From contig NZ_JAQNDK010000004.1 in assembly GCF_028368935.1 (NCBI RefSeq), positions 1,426,001 to 1,490,000 of the forward strand: DNA of 64,000 nt, written 5' to 3'. The notes beneath the pieces are model-generated. The model worked only from the letters and a program-made list of their open reading frames with translations. It ran no database searches and was not told the origin of the DNA. Numbering within the stretch: the first letter of the stretch is position 1; each line of letters opens with the position of its first letter. Of the stretch, positions 8,443 to 17,073 are shown piece after piece. The DNA comes from Sorangium aterium. GTDB lineage: Bacteria > Myxococcota_A > Polyangia > Polyangiales > Polyangiaceae. A program made the translations under genes and the position numbers.

Positions 8443-9684
8443 ATGGCGCTGCGCCGTCTCGATGTGGTTCCCGGCGAGTATTTCCCGGCGTACGTCGTCT
8501 GGGAGCTGACGCTCCGCTGCGATCAGCCCTGTCGGCACTGCGGCTCCCGGGCAGGGGCTGCGCGGCCCTCGGAGCTCGGCACCGAGGAGGCGCTGGGCGT
8601 GGTGCGGCAGCTCGCGGCGATGGGCGCCCGCGAGGTGGTGCTCATCGGCGGCGAGGCCTACCTGCACGACGGCTTTCTGGAGATCATCGCGGCGCTCAAG
8701 GCCGCGGGCGTGCGGCCGACCATGACCACCGGGGGGCGCGGGATCACCGCGGAGATCGCGGCGCAGATGAAGGAGGCCGGCCTGCACAGCGTCTCGGTCA
8801 GCGTCGACGGGCTGGAGCGCGCCCACGACCTCATCCGCAAGGCCCCGGGCAGCCACCGGAGCGCGCTCTCGGCGCTCGGGCACCTCCGGGGCGCGGGGCT
8901 GCTCACCGCGGCCAACACCAACCTCAACCGGGTGAACCAGGGCGATCTAGAGGCGCTCTACGACCTGCTCCGGGAGCAGGGGATCAAGGCGTGGCAGGTG
9001 CAGATCACCGCGGCGCTCGGGCGCGCGGCCGACAGGCCGGCGATGTTGCTCCAGCCCTACGATCTGCTCGACGTGCTCCCGCGCATCGCCGCGCTGAAGC
9101 GGCGGGCCTTCCAGGACGGGATCACGGTGATGCCCGGCAACAACCTGGGCTACTTCGGCCCGGAGGAGGCGCTCTTGCGCTCGCTGCGCGAGGGCGGCCG
9201 CGACCACTTTCGCGGCTGTCAGGCCGGGAAGCTGGTGCTGGGGATCGAGTCCGACGGCGCGGTGAAGGGCTGCCCGTCGCTCCAGAGCGATGCGTACGTG
9301 GGCGGCAACCTGCGCGGGCGCGCGCTCCAGGAGATCTGGGACGAGGCGCCGCGCCTCGCGTTCGCGAGGGCGCGCACGGCCGACGATCTCTGGGGCTTCT
9401 GCCGGAGCTGCGCGTTCGCGGAGGTGTGCATGGGCGGGTGCAGCTTCACGGCGCACGCGCTCTTCGGGCGGCCGGGGAACAACCCGTACTGCCACTTCCG
9501 CGCGCGCACGCTGGCCGCGCAGGGCAAGCGCGAGCGCCTCGTGCCGGCCGAGCCGGCCGCGGGGAGGCCGTTCGACAACGGGCTGTTCGAGCTCGTGCTG
9601 GAGGATCTCGACGGCCCCGATCCCGGGCTCGATTCCCCGGAGCGGCTGGTCCAGCTCACGCGCAAGCCGCGGCCCTCGAGCTGA
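8443..9684 (+). CDS. Radical SAM/SPASM domain protein
   Basis: I start at the ATG at 8443 (MALRRLDVV); the frame is open upstream but without family-like sequence. The 413 residues contain the radical SAM cluster motif CDQPCRHC (Cys26, Cys30, Cys33), the GGE motif in LIGGEAYLHDG, and a TIM-barrel middle. A C-terminal SPASM/twitch-like region follows with GCQAGKLVLGIESDG, GCPS and CRSCAFAEVCMGGC, which would bind auxiliary Fe-S clusters. Family members modify ribosomal peptides or protein substrates, or act in cofactor synthesis. I see no obvious precursor peptide beside it. The metallophosphoesterase gene starts 18 bp downstream and is probably in the same operon. Confidence 0.88.
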   Translation: MALRRLDVVPGEYFPAYVVWELTLRCDQPCRHCGSRAGAARPSELGTEEALGVVRQLAAMGAREVVLIGGEAYLHDGFLEIIAALKAAGVRPTMTTGGRGITAEIAAQMKEAGLHSVSVSVDGLERAHDLIRKAPGSHRSALSALGHLRGAGLLTAANTNLNRVNQGDLEALYDLLREQGIKAWQVQITAALGRAADRPAMLLQPYDLLDVLPRIAALKRRAFQDGITVMPGNNLGYFGPEEALLRSLREGGRDHFRGCQAGKLVLGIESDGAVKGCPSLQSDAYVGGNLRGRALQEIWDEAPRLAFARARTADDLWGFCRSCAFAEVCMGGCSFTAHALFGRPGNNPYCHFRARTLAAQGKRERLVPAEPAAGRPFDNGLFELVLEDLDGPDPGLDSPERLVQLTRKPRPSS

Positions 9685-9702
9685 GTTTGCTAAGGTTCCG
9701 GG

Positions 9703-10524
9703 ATGGTCCGACCGGTCACCCGTCGAGCGTTCCTCCACGCCAGCTGCTGCGCTGCTGGAATTGCCGCCTTCGATGGGATCGCCATCGAACCTTCGTGGCT
9801 CGATGTCGCCGAGCACGATGTCCCGATTCCGCGGCTCCCGGCCGCGCTTCAGGGGTTTCGGATCGCTCACCTCTCCGACATCCACCTGCGCGCGCTCGGC
9901 GGTGTGCACGAGAAGGCCATCGACGCCATCCGCAGGCTGGCGCCCGATCTCGTCGTGCTGACCGGCGACTCGATCGAGGGCGAGGGCTCGCTCGGCGCGC
10001 TGGAGGAGTTCTGCCGCAGGCTCGCCGCGCCGGGGCGGGAGGTCCTCGCCACCGTCGGCAACTGGGAACACTGGGGGCACGTCCCCTTGCAAAGGCTGAG
10101 CGAGGTGTACGCGCGCGCCGGAGCCAGGCTCCTCGGGAACGAGTCGGTGCTGCTGAAGCGCGGCCTCTCCGTCGTCGCGACGGACGATTTCTGCAGCGGG
10201 AACCACGACCTGCGCGCCGCCCTGACGAACGTGCCATCCGCTCCGGCTCGGCTCTTTCTCACGCACGCGCCCGGCATCTTCGAGGCGCTCTCTCCCGGCG
10301 CGCCGCGCTTCGACCTGGGCCTCGCGGGGCATACGCATGGAGGGCAGATCCGAGCGCTCGGAACGGCGGTGTGGGTTCCGCCTGGATCGGGCCGATTTCG
10401 CTCGGGTATGTACGACACGGCCCATGGCAGGGTGTACGTGAGCCGCGGTGTCGGCACGAGCGTCTTGCCTGTGCGGTTCACGTGCCGGCCAGAGCTCCCC
10501 GTGTTCCGGCTGATCGCCGGGTGA
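9703..10524 (+). CDS. Tat-exported metallophosphoesterase (YkuE-like)
   Basis: The 273-residue protein has an N-terminal twin-Arg sequence (TRRAFLHASC) and hydrophobic stretch, consistent with Tat export. All calcineurin-like metal motifs are present: LSDIHLR, VLTGDSI, VGNWEHWG (GNxxH), LTHAPG and GHTHGGQ. This order fits the YkuE/UDP-2,3-diacylglucosamine-pyrophosphatase-like branch, which acts on phosphoesters or lipid pyrophosphates with two metal ions. It follows the radical SAM/SPASM gene after 18 bp, so the two are probably co-transcribed. The reason for the pairing is unknown. Confidence 0.87.
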   Translation: MVRPVTRRAFLHASCCAAGIAAFDGIAIEPSWLDVAEHDVPIPRLPAALQGFRIAHLSDIHLRALGGVHEKAIDAIRRLAPDLVVLTGDSIEGEGSLGALEEFCRRLAAPGREVLATVGNWEHWGHVPLQRLSEVYARAGARLLGNESVLLKRGLSVVATDDFCSGNHDLRAALTNVPSAPARLFLTHAPGIFEALSPGAPRFDLGLAGHTHGGQIRALGTAVWVPPGSGRFRSGMYDTAHGRVYVSRGVGTSVLPVRFTCRPELPVFRLIAG

Positions 10525-10571
10525 CGTCCTGCCCGACGACGGATGTCCGGGGGGTGAGCCGCCGCAGTCCG

Positions 10572-11357
10572 TCAGTCGCGCTTCGGTTCTGCGGAGAGCG
10601 CGTCCAGGCGGCACGCGACCGACAGCGAGAGCCCCACCTCGACGAGCGAGATGGGCCGCTGCTCGATGGCTCCCGGCGGCGCGCAGTCCACGAGCGAGAG
10701 CGGCGCCGACGCCGCCTGCGCCGCCTCCGCGAACGACCGAGCCCTCCGGACCCATTGCTCGGTCAGCTGCGCGCGGTGCCCCTCCGGCTCCTTCACCTCG
10801 GCCCGAGGCTGCCCGAAGGTGGCCCCGCGCCGCCCGTCCTTCGCGGCCTGGACCGCGGCGCTCACGTCGCGCCGGACCTGCGCCACGGCCGCGGCCAGCC
10901 GGCTCCTCGCCCAGAAGTCGAGCTCGGGGGCGAGGCGTACCTCGATCACGCCGTCGACGGCGGCCGATACGGCGTCGCCATCGCTCTCTGCCTTGTCGGG
11001 GAAGACTGCGGTGAACGATGCGCCAAGCATCTTCACCGTGGATGCGCCGGCGGTCGCCTCCGTGAGCTGTCGCCCCAGGTCCTCCACCGAAGCCTTCGCC
11101 GCGGTGAGGGCGCGCTGCGGATCGGCGTCGGTCTCCTGGAGCGCGAAGCTGAGGACGAGCACGTCGGGGCGGACGACCAGATCGGCCTGGACCGCCCCCC
11201 GACTGGGCAACGCCGGCGCGGGCAGCATGCTGGGCATGCTCGCCGACGTGGAGCCCAGGCTCGACGCGTAGGAGGGGGAGAGGGCCGCGCCGGGCGCCGC
11301 CCCGGATGCGCCCCCGCAACCGGCCAGGAGGGCGAGGGCGAAAACCGCGGTTCGCAT
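10572..11357 (-). CDS. Putative lipoprotein with SIMPL-like domain
   Basis: The 261-residue product starts with a short lipoprotein signal ending in AGC (Cys14). After a Ser/Pro linker comes VRPDVLVLSFALQETDADP, with later alternating strands and helices, as in the SIMPL (DUF541) family whose members usually begin the domain with a PD-rich strand. The match is by pattern only. SIMPL proteins are periplasmic or surface proteins of poorly defined role. The gene converges on the metallophosphoesterase gene and is divergent from the GH30 gene. Confidence 0.65.
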   Translation of the reverse strand: MRTAVFALALLAGCGGASGAAPGAALSPSYASSLGSTSASMPSMLPAPALPSRGAVQADLVVRPDVLVLSFALQETDADPQRALTAAKASVEDLGRQLTEATAGASTVKMLGASFTAVFPDKAESDGDAVSAAVDGVIEVRLAPELDFWARSRLAAAVAQVRRDVSAAVQAAKDGRRGATFGQPRAEVKEPEGHRAQLTEQWVRRARSFAEAAQAASAPLSLVDCAPPGAIEQRPISLVEVGLSLSVACRLDALSAEPKRD

Positions 11358-11662
11358 CGGGGGCCGACGCTATCACGCGCATCGAAACCCAGCAATCGTA
11401 CGGCCGGGTTGGATCCGCTGTGCACGATCTGGAAGGCGTGCCGCCGTGCCATCCGCGACGTCGACGCGGGACCTTCGGTACGGGAGGCGTGACGCGAGCG
11501 CATGGCGCGTGCGTGCGCCGGGTCATCGACGTGAAGCTTGCCGCCTTTTATCCCACCCGCCCGATCACCGTGGGGCCTTCTGGGCATATAGGACGGCCAC
11601 TTTCTGACGCCTGCTGCAGGCACCGCCAAGGGGTTGCACTCCTGGGATGGAGGATTTTTGTG
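11358..11662. promoter_or_regulatory. Divergent intergenic region upstream of the GH30 gene
   Basis: About 305 bp separate the two divergent lipoprotein genes. A ribosome-binding site GGATGGAGGA is visible at about 11645-11654, just before the GH30 ATG. The stretch around 11575-11600 is locally richer in A+T and could hold the promoter, but I see no clear -35/-10 pair and no palindrome. No gene is supported here. Confidence 0.35.
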
Positions 11663-13327
11663 ATGAACAGGGCACGAGCTTCGACCGTCGGCATATTGCT
11701 CGCGTTTCTCCTGGTGGGTTGCGGTTCTTCGAGCGGCCCGGAAGAACCCGAGAGCTCGGGCGGCCCGGGTGCGGGTGCGGGCAGTAGCGGGAGCACGGGC
11801 GGCAACGGGAGTACGAGCGGCAACGGGAGCACGAGCGGCACCGGGAGCACGAGCGGCAACGGGAGCGCGACGACAGGCAGCGGCGAAGGGACGGGTGGCG
11901 CGACGGGTTCGAGCGGTGCCGGCGGCGATCCGGGTGGAGACGGGGGTTCTGGCGGCTCGTCCACCGGGACCGGCGGTGACCCCGACGTGGTCGAGCCCAC
12001 GCTGATCACCTCGGGCGCGAACGAGTACTGGAAGATCGGGACGCCGACGGAAGTGACGAGCGGCAATGCCGACGTGACCGTCGATGACGCGGCAACGCAG
12101 CAGCGATGGGATGGCTTCGGCGGCTCGTTCAACGAGATGGGCTGGAACATGCTCTCGATGCTCAGCGAGTCCGACCGGCAGCGAGCCATCAAGCTTCTCT
12201 TCGACAAGGACGAGGGCGCAGGGTTCGCCTACGGGCGCATCCCCATGGGGGCCAGCGACTATGCGATGGATCGCTATAGCCTCGACGAGAAGAAGGATGA
12301 TTTCACGATGGAGAGCTTCTCCATCGCGCGGGACAAGGAGAAATTGATCCCGTACATCAAGGCGGCGCTCGCCGTGAGGCCCGGCCTCCACCTCTGGGCC
12401 AGCCCCTGGACGCCCCCCACCTGGATGAAGAGCAACGGCGCCTTCGACGGTGGCAAGATGAAGGACGACGCGAACACCCTGAAGGCACATGCCCTGTACT
12501 TCGCGAAGTTCGTGGAGGCGTACGCCGCAGAGGGCATGACCATCGAGGCGGTCCACCCCCAGAACGAGCCGACCTACGAGACGAGGTATCCGAGCTGCGC
12601 GTGGACGGGGCAGCTCATGGCCAAGTTCATCGGCACCTACCTCGGGCCGCTGTTCGAAGAGCGCGGGATCAAGGCTCAGATCTTCCTCGGCACGATGTCC
12701 AATGACGCGGCGGACCCGGGGATCCTCAGCGCCGTGACCGGCGATGCCACCGCGATGAAGTACGTCAAGGGCTTCGGGCTGCAGTGGAACATGCGGGGCA
12801 GCGCAGCCGGCCTGAAATCGCGCAACCTGCCGATCGTGCAAACGGAGCACCAGTGCGGCAACTACAACTGGAACCCGCCGGGGGTGCCGGTGTTCAACCC
12901 GACCACGGCAGCGAACGATCACGCCTACGGGCAGGAGAGCTGGGGGCTCATCCGCGACTGGATCAAGGCGGGGGTGAACTCGTACAACGCGTGGAACATG
13001 GTGCTGGACCCAGTGGGCAAGAACATCGACTCGCAGCGGCCGTGGCCCCAGAACGCGCTCCTCAACGTGAAAGCCGACACGAAGGAGCTGATACTGACCC
13101 CTGCCTACTACGTCTTCCGCCACGTCTCCCAGTACGTCGATCCTGGAGCGATGCGCGTCAACACGACCGGCGGGGACGCGCTGGCCTTCAAGAACCCTGA
13201 CGGCACCATCGTCACGGTCATCTACAACTCCGGCAGCTCCGCGAAGACGACCACCCTCAGCGTGGCCTCCAAGAAGCTCCAGTTCAGCGTCCCTGCCCGC
13301 GGCTGGGCCACCGTCAACTGGAAGTGA
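11663..13327 (+). CDS. Glycoside hydrolase family 30 lipoprotein
   Basis: The ATG at 11663 has a good ribosome-binding site, giving 554 residues. The lipobox LVGC is near residue 20. A Gly/Ser/Thr linker (about 22-105) is encoded by 18-bp repeats (NGSTSG units). The catalytic (beta/alpha)8 domain shows the GH30 hallmarks: FGGSFNEMGWNML, WASPWTPPTWMK, acid/base Glu302 in HPQNEPTY and nucleophile Glu395 in VQTEHQCGNY. A short beta domain ends the protein. GH30 enzymes cleave beta-glucosyl, beta-1,6-glucan or xylan linkages. Subfamily and substrate cannot be fixed by eye. Surface anchoring suggests digestion of external polysaccharide, as expected for a saprophytic or predatory myxobacterium. 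Confidence 0.92.
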   Translation: MNRARASTVGILLAFLLVGCGSSSGPEEPESSGGPGAGAGSSGSTGGNGSTSGNGSTSGTGSTSGNGSATTGSGEGTGGATGSSGAGGDPGGDGGSGGSSTGTGGDPDVVEPTLITSGANEYWKIGTPTEVTSGNADVTVDDAATQQRWDGFGGSFNEMGWNMLSMLSESDRQRAIKLLFDKDEGAGFAYGRIPMGASDYAMDRYSLDEKKDDFTMESFSIARDKEKLIPYIKAALAVRPGLHLWASPWTPPTWMKSNGAFDGGKMKDDANTLKAHALYFAKFVEAYAAEGMTIEAVHPQNEPTYETRYPSCAWTGQLMAKFIGTYLGPLFEERGIKAQIFLGTMSNDAADPGILSAVTGDATAMKYVKGFGLQWNMRGSAAGLKSRNLPIVQTEHQCGNYNWNPPGVPVFNPTTAANDHAYGQESWGLIRDWIKAGVNSYNAWNMVLDPVGKNIDSQRPWPQNALLNVKADTKELILTPAYYVFRHVSQYVDPGAMRVNTTGGDALAFKNPDGTIVTVIYNSGSSAKTTTLSVASKKLQFSVPARGWATVNWK

Positions 13328-13369
13328 GCCGCGCGCGACCCGACCCGGGTTGACCTGTCGCGGCCCGAA

Positions 13370-13590
13370 GCTGTCGACAGCCTCCCGGGAGAGGTGAAGC
13401 TTAAACCGGAGGGTGTCGACAGCCTCCCGGGAGAGGTGAAGCTTAAACCGGAGGGTGTCGACAGCCTCCCGGGAGAGGTGAAGCTTAAACCGGAGGGTGT
13501 CGACAGCCTCCCGGGAGAGGTGAAGCTTAAACCGGAGGGTGTCGACAGCCTCCCGGGAGAGGTGAATCTCAAACCGGAGGGTGTCGACGC
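13370..13590. repeat. 42-bp tandem repeat, five copies (minisatellite)
   Basis: Five head-to-tail copies start at 13381, 13423, 13465, 13507 and 13549, with a part copy before. The first four are identical; the fifth has AATCTC where the others have AAGCTT. Each unit contains three short palindromes: GTCGAC, CTCCCGGGAG and AAGCTT. Because 42 is a multiple of three and no stop occurs, several frames are open through it on both strands. I take these as chance frames. The array sits between the GH30 stop and the start of the HEAT-like gene at 13654. It may be a terminator or regulator array, or a hypervariable locus. Confidence 0.95.
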
Positions 13591-13653
13591 TCCGCAGCGT
13601 CGCCGCGCTCGGCCTTGCGAGCCTCCGGCCCCGGGGCGCTATGATCGCCCTCC

Positions 13654-16600
13654 ATGGACGCCGCTTCCTTCCTCGCCGAGCTCGAGCCGCAAACGCACCA
13701 CGACCGTGTCCGCCGCGTGGTGGAGCTGGGCCGCGCCGCCGCGCGCGGCGACGCCGGCGCAAGCGCGCTCCTCGGCGCGCTCTGGAAGAGCGCTCAGCCC
13801 TACGAGCGCCTCCTCGCGTTGATGAGCGTCTACGGCTCGGGCGACGGCGCGCGCGTCGTCGCGGCCGTCTCCGACCCGTCCCGCTCCGTGCGGCGGCGCG
13901 CAAGCCGCATGATCGCCCGCTTCTGCGACGACGCGCAGGCGCTCGCGGCGCTCGGCGCCCTCCTCGAGCGGCGCACCCTCCGGCGCACCGTCGCCCAGCT
14001 CGCGCGGCGGAAGCGCCAGGCCGCCGTGGACGCCTTCCTCGGCGCGCGCATGCAGGCGGGGCGCGATCCCCTGATCGTAGATCTGCTCCCGTTCGGCTCC
14101 GAGGCGCTCGTGTCGGCGCACCGGCGCGCCATCGACGAGGCGGGCGGCCCGAGCTGCCTCGATCGGCTCGGCGTGAGGCACCCCGCGGCCGCGGCGCGCT
14201 GGTTCGGGGAGGCGATCGCCCGCTCCCCGTCCCTCGACGTCCGCCAGCGCTACCGCCTCGCGCCGCTGCTCGTCCCGCTCGCCAGGCGCGCGCCCGACGC
14301 GGCGCTCCCGCTGATCCAGGCCCTCTTCGAGCGCGGCGAGGAGCCCTCGTTCCTCGCGGGCCCGCTGCGCTTGCTCGCCCGATCGCGCCCGGCCGCCACG
14401 TTCGACCTCCTCAAGGCGCGCCACGAGAGCGGACGACCCGCGCGGCCGCCCGGCGCCTTCGAGGTGGTGCGCTTCGACAAGGGCGCGCCCGCCCTCGGCG
14501 CCGAGCGCCTCGAGTACCTCATCCGCCACGCCTGGGGCGCGCTGAGCGACGGCAAGCGGGGCCCGCGGTGGTTCCTGCGACTGCGTCCCGACGACCAGAA
14601 GGCGGTCCTGCGGGCCTTCCTGCTCGGAGGGCGAGGGGGCTTCGGCGCCTTCCTGTTCCGCTACGTGAAGGCCGAGTCGGCCGAAGAGCAGGCGCTCCGG
14701 GAGCGGGCCTTCGAGCGGTGGTCCTGCGCGGCGCAGGCCGCCGACGGATCGATCGCGCCCGAGGTGCTCGACGCGCTGCCTCGCGACCTGCGCGAGCGCG
14801 AGGCGAGGCGGCACCTCTCGAGCTGCCCGTCGCTCGTCTCGAAGCCGGAGCGGCGGATGAGCTACGCGCGCCTCCTCTCCTTCGCCGAGGCCAAGGAGGT
14901 GCTCGCGCCGCTCCTCGGGCACCCGGAGGGCGAAGAGCGGGCGAAGGCGCAGGCGCTGCTCGTCGCGAGCGTCCTGCACGACCGGGGCGCGCTCGCGGAC
15001 GCCCTCGCGAACGTGCGCGCCCGCAAGTTCGAGCAGGATCCGGTGCGGCGGGCGATGCTCGGCGCCCTCGCCGCGCTGCCCATCGGCAGGTTCGCGCAGG
15101 AGCACCTGGAGGCCGTGGGCGCCGTGGCGCAGGACGCGCTCGACGCCGCGGACCTGTCCCACGCCACGGCCTCGGCCGTCGAGCGGCTCGTGGTCCGCCT
15201 GTTCCGCATCGACGGGGCGTGGGGGGCGCGCTGGATCGCGAAGATCCTCGCGGTGCGCGGCTCGGTCTCGACGGCGGGCCTCGGAGAGGGGCTGACCCGG
15301 GCGGAGGCCGAGCGGCTCAGCCCGGCGCTCGCGCAGCTCGCGGGCGCGTGGTGCACCGGCGAGCGGGCAGGGGCGGTGCTCTCGCTCGCGCAGAGCCTCG
15401 GCATCCGCCTCGCTGTGGTCACGCCGCTGCTCGAGGCGCTCGAGCGGCTGTCCCGCGAGCTCCCGTTCGTCGGCGTCGCGGCGGGCGCGCTCGGCCTCCT
15501 GCGCGCCCACGACAGGCCGCGGTTCGCGCGGCTCGTTCCCGCGCTGCTGGGCGAGGACAGGAGCTTCGTGCTGATCGGCGCCGTCGCCCGGCACGTGAGC
15601 CAGAGGCGCCAGGATCTCCTGGGCCCCCTGCTCGACCGGACGCAGCCCATGACCGGCAGGTTCGCGACGGGCAAGACGCGCTGGGTGCTCGATTTCGGCG
15701 GAGGCCACGGCCGCTGGACGGCGAGGCAGCAGGAGAGCTATGCCGCCGGCCTCCGCGGGCTGCTCGGCGACGAGACCAGCGACGTCCCCACGCTGCGGTT
15801 CGCGATCTCCGCGCTGGTCCGGCTCGCGTACGTCGACGCCTCGGCGGTCACCCCGTTCGCCTCCGATCCGAGGCCGCCCCTGCGCGAGATGGCCATCCGG
15901 GGCCTGCCGTGGCTCGACGCAGGCCAGGGCGTCCCCGTCCTGATCGAGTGCCTGGGCGACGATCGCGCGCGCTGGGCGATCTACGCGCTCCGGAAGGCCT
16001 TCGCCGAGATGTCCCGGGAGCGGGTGCTCGCCGAGCTCCGGGCGGTGCCGACAACGAAGGTGACCGTGGCCAAGGAGGTCGTGCGCCTGCTCGGCGAGCT
16101 GGGCGGCGACGACGCCTACCGGGACCTGCTCCGGCTGGACGGCCCGAAGACCCACCGCGACGTGCGGATCGCGCTGCTCCGGGCGCTCTGGGACCACCTG
16201 GACAAGCCCGAGACCTGGGACGTCTTCGGCCGCGCCGCCCGGGATCCCGACTGGATCGTGGCCTCGAAGCTCGCGGACATCCCGCTCGGCAGGCTGTCGA
16301 CCGAGGCCGAGCGGCGCGTGGTGGACCTGCTCGCCGCGATCCTCGGGCGGGCGGAGCCGGAGGCGCGGCTCGATCTGCTGCGGCGCGCCGCGCACCTGCC
16401 GCTCCGGGACGACGCGCGGTCGCTCTTTCGCCGGCTGCTCGAGCACATGGCCGCGCCCGCGCCCGAGGAGGCGGCGGAGGCGCTGTCCGCGGCGCTCGCC
16501 AGGATGCAGCATGGGGAGGTCGCGACCGTCGTCCAGCGGCTCGCGGAGCTCTTGCCGAGGCGCCGGCACCTCGTGGCGTTCCTTCCCGCGCTCACGGCGC

Positions 16601-17016
16601 GGCTCGGCCCGTACGCCGCGAAGCACCACGTCGCCGTCGGGGAGGGCCTGCTCGCCGCGCTCAAGGCGGATGCCCTGGCCGTGCCCCAGTACCTGGGGCT
16701 CGCGGCGCGCCTGCTCCCGTGGAAGGCGCTCGGGCAGGCGCTCGCGGAGCTCGGCCGGCGGGACCTCTTGCACCACGACGCGATGGTCGCGGCGATGTCC
16801 GCGGTGCACGGCTGCGTCCACCCGTCGCAGCTCGAGCAGGAGCTGCGGGGGAGCGCCGATCCGCGGCTGCGCCGGCTCGCGCTGGAGGCGCTCGTGCAGG
16901 CGGCGTCGCCGAAGAACGGCTGGACGGCGGACCGGCGCGAGTTGCTGGCAGAGCGCTACAGGAAGGATCCGTCTCCCGCCGTGGCGGGGCCGGCGTCGTT
17001 CGTCACGCCGCCGTGA
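13654..17016 (+). CDS. Giant HEAT/ARM-repeat-like protein (1120 aa)
   Basis: The protein is almost entirely short antiparallel helices with recurring HEAT-like phrases such as VVAAVSDPSRSVRRRASRMI, PPLREMAIRGLPWL and DPRLRRLALEALVQ. This indicates an alpha-solenoid along nearly the full length. I see no enzymatic motif, signal peptide or membrane segment, so it is probably a cytoplasmic scaffold. Similar long HEAT proteins occur in Streptomyces and myxobacteria without known role. Start chosen at MDAASFLAELEPQT, the first Met that gives solenoid sequence. Very long open frames of over 1000 codons on both strands here are composition artefacts. It stands alone, 57 bp before a convergent gene. 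Confidence 0.82.
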   Translation: MDAASFLAELEPQTHHDRVRRVVELGRAAARGDAGASALLGALWKSAQPYERLLALMSVYGSGDGARVVAAVSDPSRSVRRRASRMIARFCDDAQALAALGALLERRTLRRTVAQLARRKRQAAVDAFLGARMQAGRDPLIVDLLPFGSEALVSAHRRAIDEAGGPSCLDRLGVRHPAAAARWFGEAIARSPSLDVRQRYRLAPLLVPLARRAPDAALPLIQALFERGEEPSFLAGPLRLLARSRPAATFDLLKARHESGRPARPPGAFEVVRFDKGAPALGAERLEYLIRHAWGALSDGKRGPRWFLRLRPDDQKAVLRAFLLGGRGGFGAFLFRYVKAESAEEQALRERAFERWSCAAQAADGSIAPEVLDALPRDLREREARRHLSSCPSLVSKPERRMSYARLLSFAEAKEVLAPLLGHPEGEERAKAQALLVASVLHDRGALADALANVRARKFEQDPVRRAMLGALAALPIGRFAQEHLEAVGAVAQDALDAADLSHATASAVERLVVRLFRIDGAWGARWIAKILAVRGSVSTAGLGEGLTRAEAERLSPALAQLAGAWCTGERAGAVLSLAQSLGIRLAVVTPLLEALERLSRELPFVGVAAGALGLLRAHDRPRFARLVPALLGEDRSFVLIGAVARHVSQRRQDLLGPLLDRTQPMTGRFATGKTRWVLDFGGGHGRWTARQQESYAAGLRGLLGDETSDVPTLRFAISALVRLAYVDASAVTPFASDPRPPLREMAIRGLPWLDAGQGVPVLIECLGDDRARWAIYALRKAFAEMSRERVLAELRAVPTTKVTVAKEVVRLLGELGGDDAYRDLLRLDGPKTHRDVRIALLRALWDHLDKPETWDVFGRAARDPDWIVASKLADIPLGRLSTEAERRVVDLLAAILGRAEPEARLDLLRRAAHLPLRDDARSLFRRLLEHMAAPAPEEAAEALSAALARMQHGEVATVVQRLAELLPRRRHLVAFLPALTARLGPYAAKHHVAVGEGLLAALKADALAVPQYLGLAARLLPWKALGQALAELGRRDLLHHDAMVAAMSAVHGCVHPSQLEQELRGSADPRLRRLALEALVQAASPKNGWTADRRELLAERYRKDPSPAVAGPASFVTPP

Positions 17017-17073
17017 GGGGCGCTCGCTGCGCTGCCGTGAGGCGGCGCGCGGCGGGCGAGCGCCTGGCAGGGC

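Noticed and set aside
8947-11526. 859-codon minus-strand frame across the radical SAM and phosphoesterase genes
   Set aside because: Arg/Ala-rich antisense shadow; the plus-strand frames carry all catalytic motifs.
13222-13572. Minus-strand frame encoding 14-residue tandem repeats (FTSPGRLSTPSGLS)
   Set aside because: It is just the 42-bp minisatellite read in frame, and it overlaps the GH30 coding end. No ribosome-binding site.
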